This document shows, one piece after another, positions 1 to 6,299 of a stretch of 8,151 nt of DNA; within the stretch, counting starts at the first letter, position 1; each line of letters starts with the position of its first letter. The notes below the pieces were generated by a model. That model worked only from the letters and a program-made list of their open reading frames with translations, made no database searches and had not been told where the DNA came from. The DNA lies in assembly GCA_910586875.1 (NCBI GenBank), contig CAJUJI010000086.1, forward strand, positions 4,064 to 12,214. Direction: 5' to 3'. The position numbers and the translations under genes were made by a program. Source of the DNA: an uncultured Anaerotruncus sp. (lineage in GTDB: Bacteria > Bacillota > Clostridia > Oscillospirales > Ruminococcaceae).

Positions 1-1127
1 GCTTCTCGATCCGGGCCTGGATACCGGCGCGGGTGAAATTCTCCAGCGTGCCGGTGACAACGATCGTTTTTCCGGAGAACGGATTCTCCGCAGCCTTCTC
101 GATATTCATGTCCATAAAAATGACCTCCCTTTTCATTTCTTCCCACAGAGCCCTATGCCCTGCTTCCTCGAACCAGGTGTAGCTGATATTGTGCAGCGTC
201 GCGCGGGAGACGGTCGCCCCATCGATCTCCACCGGGTCGAAAACGGCCACTGGGTTGATAAGGCCGGTGCGGGTGGGATTCCACTGGATCCCCCGCAGTA
301 CCGTTTCATACAGCTCATCGTCAAACTTGAAGGCCAGGCCGTCCTGATAATGGTGCCCGGTCCGTCCCAGGGAACGGGAGTAGTCGATCTCATCAAAGGA
401 CACCACGATCCCGTCGATGGGAATATCCTCGGCGGCCGCCTTATTCCGCAGGTTGCCGATCCACTGCTCCAGCTCATCCACCGTTACCGGCGGAGTGGGA
501 TTTTTCAGCAGATAGCGGCCGCAGGCGGAAAAGCCCAGCTTTTTAACACCGTGAGCTTGGCGTGCTTGCTGTTCGGTGTGAGGGTAAAGCCGTCCAGACC
601 TTCCAGTACACCGAAGGGGCTGAACCGAAAGCGGCGCTCGGCACAGGCGGAAGCATCGAAGCTGCGGACCGAGCCCGCCGCAAGCTTGCGGGCGTTTTTG
701 TGGGGCCTGCCGGAGCTGTCCAGCAGATGCTCCTTCACCTTTTCAAAATCACCTTTGCGGATGTACGCCTCACCTGTCACCACCAGCCGGCCTCGATAAG
801 GAATCTGCTGGGGGATACCGGCGATGGCCGGCGCATTGTGGATGATGTCCTCGCCTACATCCCCGTTGCCACGGGTGGAGGCACGCACCAGTTTACCATC
901 TTCATACCCCAGCTTCACGGTCAGGCCGTCGTATTTGTACATGAGCATCACCGGACGGCTTTCGATAAAGGCTGATACCTCCTCCATCAACTTTGTCTTA
1001 TCCAAGGAAAGCAGCGGAATGGGGTGCGAAACCTTTTCCAAGCCGTCTACCACCTGGTAGCCCACGGTCTGGGTGGGGGAGTTGGCCATGATGCAGCCAG
1101 CTCATGTATCTGCATGATCTTATCCAT
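1..1127 (-). pseudogene. ligA: NAD-dependent DNA ligase (LigA-like), degenerate and partial
   Basis: This would be an NAD+-dependent ligase that seals nicks in duplex DNA. It looks like the accessory version carried by clostridial mobile elements. The start at 1127 (reads MDKIMQIHELAA) has an AAGGAAG ribosome site. The adenylation domain (about 505-1089) shows the KYDG nucleotidyl-lysine motif, then TRGNGDVGED, VTGEAYI and NARKLAAGS. The frame is lost at an A-run (plus-strand T-run 540-544) and resumes with IPIDGIVV, GRTGHHYQDGLAFKF, NPTRTGLINPVAVF and TVSRATLHN, the start of the OB fold. It then jumps directly (around 176-181) to the segment preceding the BRCT domain and to NPFSGKTIVVTG of the BRCT, which runs off the left edge. 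The rest of the OB fold, the zinc finger and the helix-hairpin-helix region are missing, as is most of domain Ia near 1090. It cannot encode an active ligase. The identity is firm; the element origin is inferred. Confidence 0.85.
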
Positions 1128-1533
1128 AAAAAACTTCCTTTCCTGTTGGAAGATGGCAGCGAGTCCTCCGCCGAAAAAGGGAGGATGCACATTAAACGGC
1201 AAATAGAGGACGGGGTAAAATCCTGCTCCATGGTTTTGCTGTCGCTTCCTAGCTGTTCAAAAACGGTTCCCAGAATATCCTCCAGTTTTCCGGTGCGGTT
1301 GTTTTCAGAAATTGCATCAAGTAGTAGCCCTAACATTTCGGAGAACAGCTCCCATTCCTGTTTGGTATATTGCTCCCGAATTTTACCGGCTGATTTCAGC
1401 CGCTTGCTCAGATGGACCGGGTCTGTCCGGTTGCTGATTTGACAGGCTGTCAGATATGCCTCCTGTCAAACCTGTCGTAGACTCGGTCGAGCCGCTTGAT
1501 CATTTCCGCAGAAGCATCATTCTTCAAGTTCAT
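1128..1533 (-). pseudogene. Small hypothetical protein upstream of ligA, frameshifted
   Basis: The start is ATG at 1533 behind GAAAGGGCGGA, giving MNLKNDASAEMIKRLDRV. The frame ends in TGA just after DRFDR. The adjacent frame continues EAYLTACQISNRTDPVHLSK, then KSAGKIREQYTKQEWELFSE and MLGLLLDAISENNRTGKLED. Restoring one G in the GG at 1462-1463 (plus strand CC) joins the two as DREAYLTACQ, so this is one gene with a one-base deletion. The protein is charged, helical and apparently soluble, with no catalytic motif that I recognise. The 3' end is not fixed: beyond about 1215 the composition looks non-coding, although the frame stays open to 998, inside ligA. It is transcribed in the same direction as ligA and sits directly upstream of it, suggesting one operon in the ancestral element. 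The function is unknown. Confidence 0.6.
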
Positions 1534-1618
1534 TCCGCCCTTTCAAAATGAAATACAGGGGCAGACGGCCGTTTTGCCGCTTCCTGCCGCTTCCGCAGCG
1601 CCTGATGAAACCGAGCCC

Positions 1619-2314
1619 CTAAAATGCCGCTGCTGGCATGGGTTCCGGAATGTCGTAGAATTCTCCCACAGGGGGCTCCTCATACCGGTCGTCCACCGGA
1701 GGATACATACTGCCTGGGTAGGAGGCGCGCAGGAATCATCCGGCAGAGGAGGCTGCGTCTGGCTGTTCTTTGGAGCAACTTTGAGTCCGGTGAACTCAAA
1801 GCCCTCCGACTTGGCGATCCCCTACTGGATGTACCGGGGAAGGGTCTGAAAGGTGGGATAGGTGCCCGCATCGTCCAGGTCAAAGATGACCGGGTCCACT
1901 GTCGGAGCCTTCTTCCCCATCATGGGGATGATGGTCTCGATGTTGGCATAGTCGCCGTTCTCACCGGTCTTGTGCATCACCTGGAGAACAGCCCCCGGCG
2001 CCCAGGACCTTACGCAGGTCAAAGCCTTTCAGCTCCTGGGGCGTAAAGGACTTGCCCCGCCAGAACTGGAGCGCCTTACGCAGATTGCTCTTGTCCGAAA
2101 GGGAGTTGGTGAACTCCTTGGAGATCTGCCGGGGGTACTCCTGGTCGCCAATCTTGACAGTCTGGCCCAGTACCTCCCAGACAAGACGGATCTTACGGAA
2201 ACTGGTCCCAAACAGGGGATTATTCTGTACCCCCATATCAATGAGCATGGTGCAGACGGCCTCGTACATACCTTCGGACATCGGGGGATACGCTCACTGT
2301 TTTGCGATCAACAT
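1619..2314 (-). pseudogene. Phage/ICE-type conserved protein, possibly ssDNA-associated, degenerate
   Basis: The start is ATG at 2314 (MLIAKQ) behind AGGAAAG. An in-frame TGA follows at 2294-2296, then the frame continues AYPPMSEGMYEAVCTMLIDM, PLFGTSFRKIRLVWEV, YPRQISKEFTNSLSDKSNLR and FWRGKSFTPQELKGFDLRKV. A one-base gain in a G-run near 1997-2001 shifts the frame to VLQVMHKTGENGDYANIETI, IPMMGKK and VIFDLDD. A TAG at 1822-1824 interrupts RYIQ and GIAKSEGFEFTGLKV. A one-base loss in a C-run near 1718 precedes the acidic tail YPGSMYPPVDDRYEEPPVGE, ending MPAAAF at a TAG (1619-1621). The layout resembles a protein family common in phages and conjugative elements next to ssDNA-binding and recombination genes. 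That assignment is from memory and moderate at best. Two stops plus two frameshifts make it a pseudogene. Confidence 0.55.
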
Positions 2315-2375
2315 GATTCTTTCCTCGCTTTCTGTTTTTGTCTATTTCCCGCCGCAAAAACGGCTCATGCGACAA

Positions 2376-3650
2376 TCACGCCGCTCGGATATACAGGGCG
2401 ATCAGCTTCGCCAGATTCTGAGGCAGTTGGTTCAGGTCTTTGATGTCCAGGTACCCCTCCTGGTAGATGCGCTCAATGTTTTTGCCGGTCGTCCCCGATT
2501 GCCGCGGCAAACAGGGTGACGCCTTTGTTTGTGTACTCCCGGCGAATCCCCCATAGGTCTGCTTCCGCACCTGTGCCGAAATAGTCGTCGTCGCTTGGCT
2601 GCCCATCCGAAATGAGGATCAGCAGCTTGTACTGCTCCGGCCGTTTGACCAGGTGTTCCGCCACATAGCGCAGGGCAGCGCCGTCCCGGTTGCAGCCCCG
2701 TGCGGACATATCCATCATGCGGTAGCAGTCCTTGCCGTCTATGGAATGAAAATCGGCGTAGGAGAAAAGCTCCACCTGCTTGCCGCCCGCGGTATGGCCC
2801 ATGATCATCACGGGGATATGCAACCTTTTGCAGAAATCACAGATGACGATGCTGGCCCATGGCCGTTCTGCTTTCCGCCCTGCCTGCGGTCCTTCAGCGC
2901 CTGCAACACCTGCTTCTGCATCCGTTTGGAGAGCAGCAGCAGGGGCGCCGAGACCCGGCTGTATTCCTGGGCCAGATACTCCGGCACCACGCTCATCCGG
3001 TTCACCGTCACATGGATGCCCAGATGGGCATTCCCATAGTGGATATGGTTGGCTTCTGCCTGGAGTTCCTCGGAAAGCTCCTGTTCCATCCGCGTGTTGA
3101 CACGGTCCTCCGCCACACTGGAGAGCAGCCGGTCGATGTCCTTCCCGCATTCCTCATACCCGGCCCCGCCATAGTTCTGATCGAATACGACAGAGCCGCC
3201 AGTTTCGGCCTCCGGGTCATCGGTTTGGGTCAGGGCGATGCGGTCGCCGTCCTGCTCACCCACTCCGTTCACATCGAACCGGCTGTTGGGGTCACTCTTT
3301 TCATTGGGAGTAAAGTACCCCACAGGCCGGCTGCTGCCGGCGGGAGCGCTGGAGGTCTCCTGTAGTTCCCCGGAGGGCTTTTCCAGGTCCTCCTCCAGCT
3401 TACTGTCGTCTATGCGGGTATCGACCTCGTCAATGGTGGCCCGAACTACCGCCGAGGCGGACAGGTCATCCCAGTCCCGGAGGTTGACCGCGTCACCGTC
3501 GGCTGCCGGCGCGCTTTTCGCCTGCTGCTGTCCGATCTCCTCAAGGGAGCAACGGGACAGCATCTCCAGCTTGATACGGCTAGAGCGTTCAAAAAGCACA
3601 TCCGCAAAGTTCCAGTCAGGGACGCCGGAGAGGCGTATTTTGGCCGAACC
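2376..3650 (-). pseudogene. VWA-domain protein (CobT/NorD-like, ICE-associated), MIDAS deleted
   Basis: This is the remnant of a large protein with a C-terminal von Willebrand factor A domain, a type often paired with a MoxR AAA+ ATPase. No MoxR gene is visible here. The readable order is: RLSGVPDWNFADVLFERSSR; a low-complexity acidic linker (NLRDWDDL, DTRIDDSKLEEDLEKPSGEL, NYGGAGYEECGKDIDRLLSS); then EANHIHYGNAHLGIHVTVNR, APLLLLSKRMQKQVLQALKD and RRQGGKQNG. At about 2855-2865 the frame changes and the sequence jumps to IVICDFCKRLHIPVMIMGHT, MMDMSARGCNRDGAALRYVA, YKLLILISDGQPSDDDYFG and KGVTLFAAAIGDDR. A further shift near 2483 gives KNIERIYQEGYLDIKDLNQL and the end at 2376. The strand carrying the metal-binding DxSxS, expected before ICDFC, is absent. 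The 5' end is truncated into the neighbouring membrane-protein gene, so 3650 is approximate. Confidence 0.75.
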
Positions 3651-3856
3651 GCAGAAGAAGCCGGGTTTGCCGGCCCTTTCCCTTTTTGTGCAAGCGGCTC
3701 CTTTTTCCAGAAGCGGTGCAGCTCCAGCACCTTGGCGATAAACCAGATGAGGGTGGCTGCCATAAGCAGATACTGCCCTGCATCGCCACAGAAGGCCATG
3801 ATGATGAGAAACATCATCGCCAGACATTTGAGATCGGTAAATTTGAATCCGTTCAT
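3650..3856 (-). pseudogene. Small membrane protein, 3' end fused into the VWA gene
   Basis: The ATG at 3856 follows GGAGGAGAGAGT, a strong ribosome site. The product begins MNGFKFTDLKCLAMMFLIIM and then AFCGDAGQYLLMAATLIWFI. Two hydrophobic stretches (about residues 9-22 and 29-41) are separated by a short polar turn, so it probably forms a membrane hairpin. A basic tail follows (KVLELHRFWKKEPLAQKGKG). After about residue 66 this frame reads into sequence whose coding frame belongs to the VWA gene, and it runs on without homology to a stop at 3446. I infer a deletion that removed this gene's stop region together with the 5' part of the VWA gene. Short two-helix membrane proteins are common in conjugative elements, but I do not recognise this one. 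The true 3' boundary is uncertain. Confidence 0.5.
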
Positions 3857-3881
3857 ACTCTCTCCTCCCGTTTTTGGACAT

Positions 3882-3932
3882 AAAAAAAGAGAGGAACCAT
3901 CACCCCGCCTTGCGGGTATGACAATTCCTCTC
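3882..3932 (-). terminator. Rho-independent terminator after the SSB remnant
   Basis: On the minus strand the arms GAGAGGAA (complement of 3925-3932) and TTCCTCTC (complement of 3889-3896) pair perfectly. An inner CCCGC/GCGGG stem (3904-3908 with 3912-3916) gives a two-part hairpin, and seven T residues (complement of 3882-3888) follow. It lies 24 bases past the SSB stop and 26 bases before the ATG of the small membrane protein. It would end transcription coming from the SSB side and separate the two transcription units. Confidence 0.8.
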
Positions 3933-3955
3933 AGTTTCCCCTCCCGTCCATTGGA

Positions 3956-4198
3956 CTAAAAGGGCAGCTTATCTCCAGAGACTCGGATCTCTTCGATCTC
4001 ATCGTTTCCGGCATCAGGCGGCTGCTGTGCCGCTGGGGGCTGTACCTCTTTCTTCCCGTTGCCGGGGATATACTCCAGGTCGTACAGCGTGATTTTCGGA
4101 GCCATCCCCTCGCTGCCATCCTTGCGCTTAAACTTCTCCAGCTCCTGCGCACCGATGACATGGACCAGGGATCCTTTTGATACTTTCAGCCGTATCAA
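3956..4198 (-). pseudogene. Single-stranded DNA-binding protein (SSB-like), C-terminal fragment
   Basis: The frame reads RLKVSKGSLVHVIGAQELEK and FKRKDGSEGMAPKITLYDLE, the final strands of an OB fold. A proline/glutamine-rich acidic linker (VQPPAAQQPPDAGNDEIEEI) follows, with the terminus DKLPF. A disordered acidic tail ending in a hydrophobic PF-type tip is the hallmark by which SSB proteins recruit partner enzymes. The N-terminal half of the OB fold is absent. Upstream of about 4198 the DNA belongs to the cardiolipin synthase gene in another frame, so the ATG at 4318 in this frame only reads through that gene out of frame. The family call rests on the tail and the GSLVHVIG/ITLYDLEYIPG strands, and is likely rather than certain. 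It is probably not expressed as a functional protein. Confidence 0.6.
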
Positions 4199-4199
4199 T

Positions 4200-5216
4200 C
4201 GGGCTTGGCGCATCCCCAAAAGGGATGACTGCACCGGTTTCCGAGGGAACAGGGACCTCCGCTTCCAGGAATGTGGAACTGTCAAGATGTTCTTTGCCCT
4301 GCATATTGTAATTGACAAGGAACAGCACCGTCAGATTTTTGACCGCTTCCCCTTCGATCCTGATGGCGGTATCCTTCCAGTGGCCAATTTTGACAACGGC
4401 GTTGATATACTCATCCGCCAAATTGACACCCCCCGGTATAGCCCACCTTTCCGTCAATAACCGTGATTTTGCGGTGATCCCGATTGTTATGGATATGAGA
4501 AAGGATCGGTGTAAACTTGCAGGCAGGGACACAGTGGATCCCCTCATCAGAAAGCTGTTCGTAATAACGCTCCGGTAGCGTCAGCATACAGCCGAAGTTG
4601 TCGTACAGAAAATAGACAGAAACGCCCTGCGCCGCTTTTTCCCGCAGGATCGCGTGGATCGGGTCCCACATCTTTCCTTCCTCCACAATGAAATACTCCA
4701 TCAGAATGAACCGCCCTGCCTGCCGCAAATCCTCCAGCAGCGCGGTATGGAAGTCCTCTCCTAACTTGTAATATGTTGTACTTGTCTGCCCCAAACATGG
4801 CATCCCCGCCGTGTGGTACAGATAATTTGCCTGTGCAAAGGCATCCGCATTTTCATTCTCCAGGGCTTGTACGCGTTCTGTCTGTACCAGATAAGGCGCT
4901 GTTTCCTTTGCCGCCGCCTTGTAACGCATATATTCCTTTTTGCTTGTTTCGTTGCTGGACAGCGGCATAAAAATAAATGCGCCAAGGACCGGCAGCAAAA
5001 GGAGAATGATAAGCTATGGGATTTTCAACTATGGAATTTCCTCCCGGTTGAGCAGATAGAGCAGCACGCCGATGTGAAAGATCCATCCAAGGACCGTAAT
5101 GGGAAGGAAATATTCATACAGCAGCGTAAAGGCAGCGACCAGCTGTACAAACTCCAGTACAATTCCAAGTGCCGCAAGAAAAAACGGGAACGGAAAAATT
5201 TTATCAGCCTGTCCAC
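4200..5216 (-). pseudogene. cls: Cardiolipin synthase (phospholipase D family), degenerate, 3' half missing
   Basis: The enzyme would condense phosphatidylglycerol into cardiolipin at the membrane. A GTG at 5216, seven bases after AAAGGGGG, starts MDRLIKFFRSRFFL. A one-base loss in an A-run (5179-5184) shifts the frame to AALGIVLEFVQLVAAFTLLY and WIFHIGVLLYLLN, the first membrane hairpin. Two TAG codons (5029-5031 and 5014-5016) interrupt IP.LKIP.LIILLLLPVLGA. Next come MEYFIVEEGKMWDPIHAILR, YFLYDNFGCMLTLPERYYEQ and the first HKD motif, HRKITVIDG. A one-base gain in a C-run (4429-4434) precedes VNLADEYINAVVKIGHWKDT and AVIPFGDAPSP. The gene then stops being recognisable at about 4200, where SSB sequence begins. 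The second HKD motif, needed for catalysis, is gone. At least two frameshifts, two stops and a truncation make it non-functional. Confidence 0.85.
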
Positions 5217-5470
5217 TTCATAACCCCCTTTGAATGTATAGATTTCATCATATCACCTTATTGTTTGCGGAATGCTTAGCTTTTGTTTTTGTTTTGTTAA
5301 TCGTATCGGTCAGATCACATTCTGCTAAAAAATTGGGGTAGACATTTCTTTTTTAATAATTCTCAAACACGATTCAAGTAAAGCAAAAACATTCGGCCGT
5401 TATAATAACATCATCAACCGCAAACGCAAAGACCCAAAAATTTGAAATTGATCAAAGGAGAGATTTATTC
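5217..5470. other. Divergent intergenic region between cls and the two-gene operon
   Basis: These 254 AT-rich bases separate a minus-strand gene from a plus-strand operon, and no open frame in them looks coding. It should hold promoters for both directions. A clean TATAAT stands at 5401-5406 for the plus strand. On the minus strand a TATGAT (complement of about 5247-5252) lies 31 bases before the cls GTG, but without a convincing -35 box. The rest is T-rich and A-rich runs with no repeat or operator that I can defend. Confidence 0.5.
5373..5406 (+). promoter_or_regulatory. Candidate promoter of the membrane protein / 11-mer repeat operon
   Basis: TATAAT at 5401-5406 matches the vegetative -10 consensus and is 64 bases before the ATG at 5471. 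The only -35-like hexamer nearby is TTCAAG at 5373-5378, with a 22-base spacer, which is longer than the usual 16-18. The promoter is therefore either activator-dependent or misjudged on its -35 side. Confidence 0.35.
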
Positions 5471-5839
5471 ATGAAAAAAAGCAGTTTTGTGGCGATGATC
5501 CTTGGAACCATCGGCGGTGTATTCTTCGCGCTGGGTATGTGCATGGCTCTGCTTCCGGAGTGGGGTCTGGCCACACAGGGGACGGTCTGCGGCGTGATCG
5601 GCCTGATCATCCTGCTTATCGCCTTAATAGTCTGGCGGAAGATGACCGGCAAGGCCCCCATCAAGCTCAATGGCAAGACCGTGGCCGCAGTTGCCGTTTG
5701 GGTGGTGGGGGCGCTGCTGGGAGTAGGAATGTGCCTGTCGATGGTGTTCAACCGGATGGTGATTGGCATCATTGTGGGACTGGTGGGCATTGTAGTCTTG
5801 CTGATGCTGATCCCGCTGCTCAAGGGCATCCACGATTAA
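5471..5839 (+). CDS. Small membrane protein with four membrane segments, internally duplicated
   Basis: This is an intact 122-residue frame with a good ribosome site (AAAGGAG, ten bases before ATG). I do not know a named family. It has four hydrophobic segments at about residues 6-28, 37-55, 71-93 and 97-117. The only long polar loop, residues 56-70 (basic, WRKMTGKAPIKLNGKT), lies between the two halves. The halves look like copies of one two-helix hairpin: GMC occurs at 22-24 and 86-88 at the end of the first helix of each pair, and GVIGLIILL (41-49) matches GLVGIVVLL (103-111) in the second helix. The MKK start and the positive middle loop suggest that both ends and the loop face the cytoplasm. 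It is the first gene of a plus-strand pair, 52 bases before the next ATG. With no catalytic residues visible, a structural, scaffold or stress role is possible but unproven. Confidence 0.75.
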   Translation: MKKSSFVAMILGTIGGVFFALGMCMALLPEWGLATQGTVCGVIGLIILLIALIVWRKMTGKAPIKLNGKTVAAVAVWVVGALLGVGMCLSMVFNRMVIGIIVGLVGIVVLLMLIPLLKGIHD

Positions 5840-5891
5840 CACTTCGGGAAAGAACGGCGCAAATTATGATTTTATTAAGGAGTGAAACAAC

Positions 5892-6242
5892 ATGGCAGAA
5901 TCCAAATTTGTAAAGGCGAACGAGAAGATCGCAGAGGCAGTGGTCGGCGGTTATAAAAAGATTGAGGACGGTGTCGTGGGCGGCTACAAGAAGATCGAGG
6001 AGGGCGTGGTCAGCGGGTTCGGCAAGCTCACGGACAAGTTCGTGAGCGAGCTTCTGACCCATGAGGGTGAATCTGTAGAAGAAGCCAAAGCCCGGCTCGC
6101 CGCAAAGGAGGCGAAACGCCATGAGGCCGCCAGGGCGGAGGCGGAGAAACGCGCGGCGGCGCACCCGACACCAGCGGGTCTCAGCGGCGATATTGCCAGG
6201 GCCAGCGTTAAGGCCAGCAAAAATGCCGGAAAGCGCCCCTAA
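5892..6242 (+). CDS. Hypothetical charged protein with 11-residue repeats
   Basis: This is an intact 116-residue frame with an AAGGAG ribosome site ten bases before ATG. Residues 6-49 fall into four 11-residue units: FVKANEKIAEA, VVGGYKKIEDG, VVGGYKKIEEG and VVSGFGKLTDK. A fifth, weaker unit begins at FVSELL. Each has hydrophobic residues at the start and Lys-Lys/Glu near the end, as in amphipathic helices that lie on membranes. Residues 60-95 are Ala/Glu/Lys/Arg-rich (EEAKARLAAKEAKRHEAARA), probably a long helix or coiled coil, followed by a Pro/Gly break and a basic tail. There are no cysteines, signal peptide or transmembrane segment. It follows the four-helix membrane protein in the same direction and probably in one operon, so a membrane-surface partner of that protein is a reasonable inference. 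Similar short proteins occur in gut Clostridia, to my recollection without known function. Confidence 0.75.
   Translation: MAESKFVKANEKIAEAVVGGYKKIEDGVVGGYKKIEEGVVSGFGKLTDKFVSELLTHEGESVEEAKARLAAKEAKRHEAARAEAEKRAAAHPTPAGLSGDIARASVKASKNAGKRP
5907..6038 (+). repeat. In-frame 33-base repeats coding for 11-residue units
   Basis: There are four consecutive 33-base units (starts 5907, 5940, 5973 and 6006) inside the 116-residue gene. Units two and three are nearly identical as protein (VVGGYKKIEDG and VVGGYKKIEEG). At DNA level they differ at several third positions, for example ATAAAAAGATTGAG against ACAAGAAGATCGAG. The duplication is therefore not very recent and the protein sequence has been kept by selection. 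Unit one is diverged. Confidence 0.8.
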
Positions 6243-6263
6243 GAGTCTTGAACGAAAGATCAA

Positions 6264-6295
6264 AACCGGGCCTATGCAAATGCACAGGCCCGGTT
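6264..6295. terminator. GC-rich hairpin downstream of the operon
   Basis: AACCGGGCCT (6264-6273) pairs perfectly with AGGCCCGGTT (6286-6295) around a 12-base loop, starting 22 bases after the TAA of the 11-mer repeat gene. On the plus strand the following bases are not T-rich (GAACTAAAAC), whereas on the minus strand the stem is followed by TTTTGATCTTT. It is placed to end the operon's transcript but is a better intrinsic terminator for minus-strand transcription, so it may act both ways. Confidence 0.65.
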
Positions 6296-6299
6296 GAAC

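Noticed and set aside
155..799. Long plus-strand open frame
   Set aside because: It lies opposite the ligase gene, whose motifs read clearly on the minus strand, and its translation has no recognisable domain.
562..975. Plus-strand frame inside the ligase region
   Set aside because: It is an antisense shadow of the adenylation domain (KYDG, TRGNGDVGED), with no ribosome site.
1104..1442. Plus-strand frame opposite the small hypothetical gene
   Set aside because: It is serine/leucine-rich, as expected from antisense, and is contradicted by the minus-strand gene with its own start signals.
1970..2519. Two overlapping plus-strand frames of about 155 residues
   Set aside because: They are antisense to the phage-type protein and to the VWA C-terminus, which explain the DNA better.
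2859..3741. Plus-strand frames of 168 and 167 residues
   Set aside because: They are antisense to the VWA protein, with low-complexity serine- and histidine-rich translations.
3956..4318. SSB start at the ATG at 4318
   Set aside because: The first 40 or so residues of that frame are out-of-frame cardiolipin synthase sequence, so only the part below about 4198 is SSB-like.
5907..6038. 33-base units as a possible CRISPR array
   Set aside because: The units are contiguous with no spacers, diverge at third codon positions and code for a repeated protein motif.
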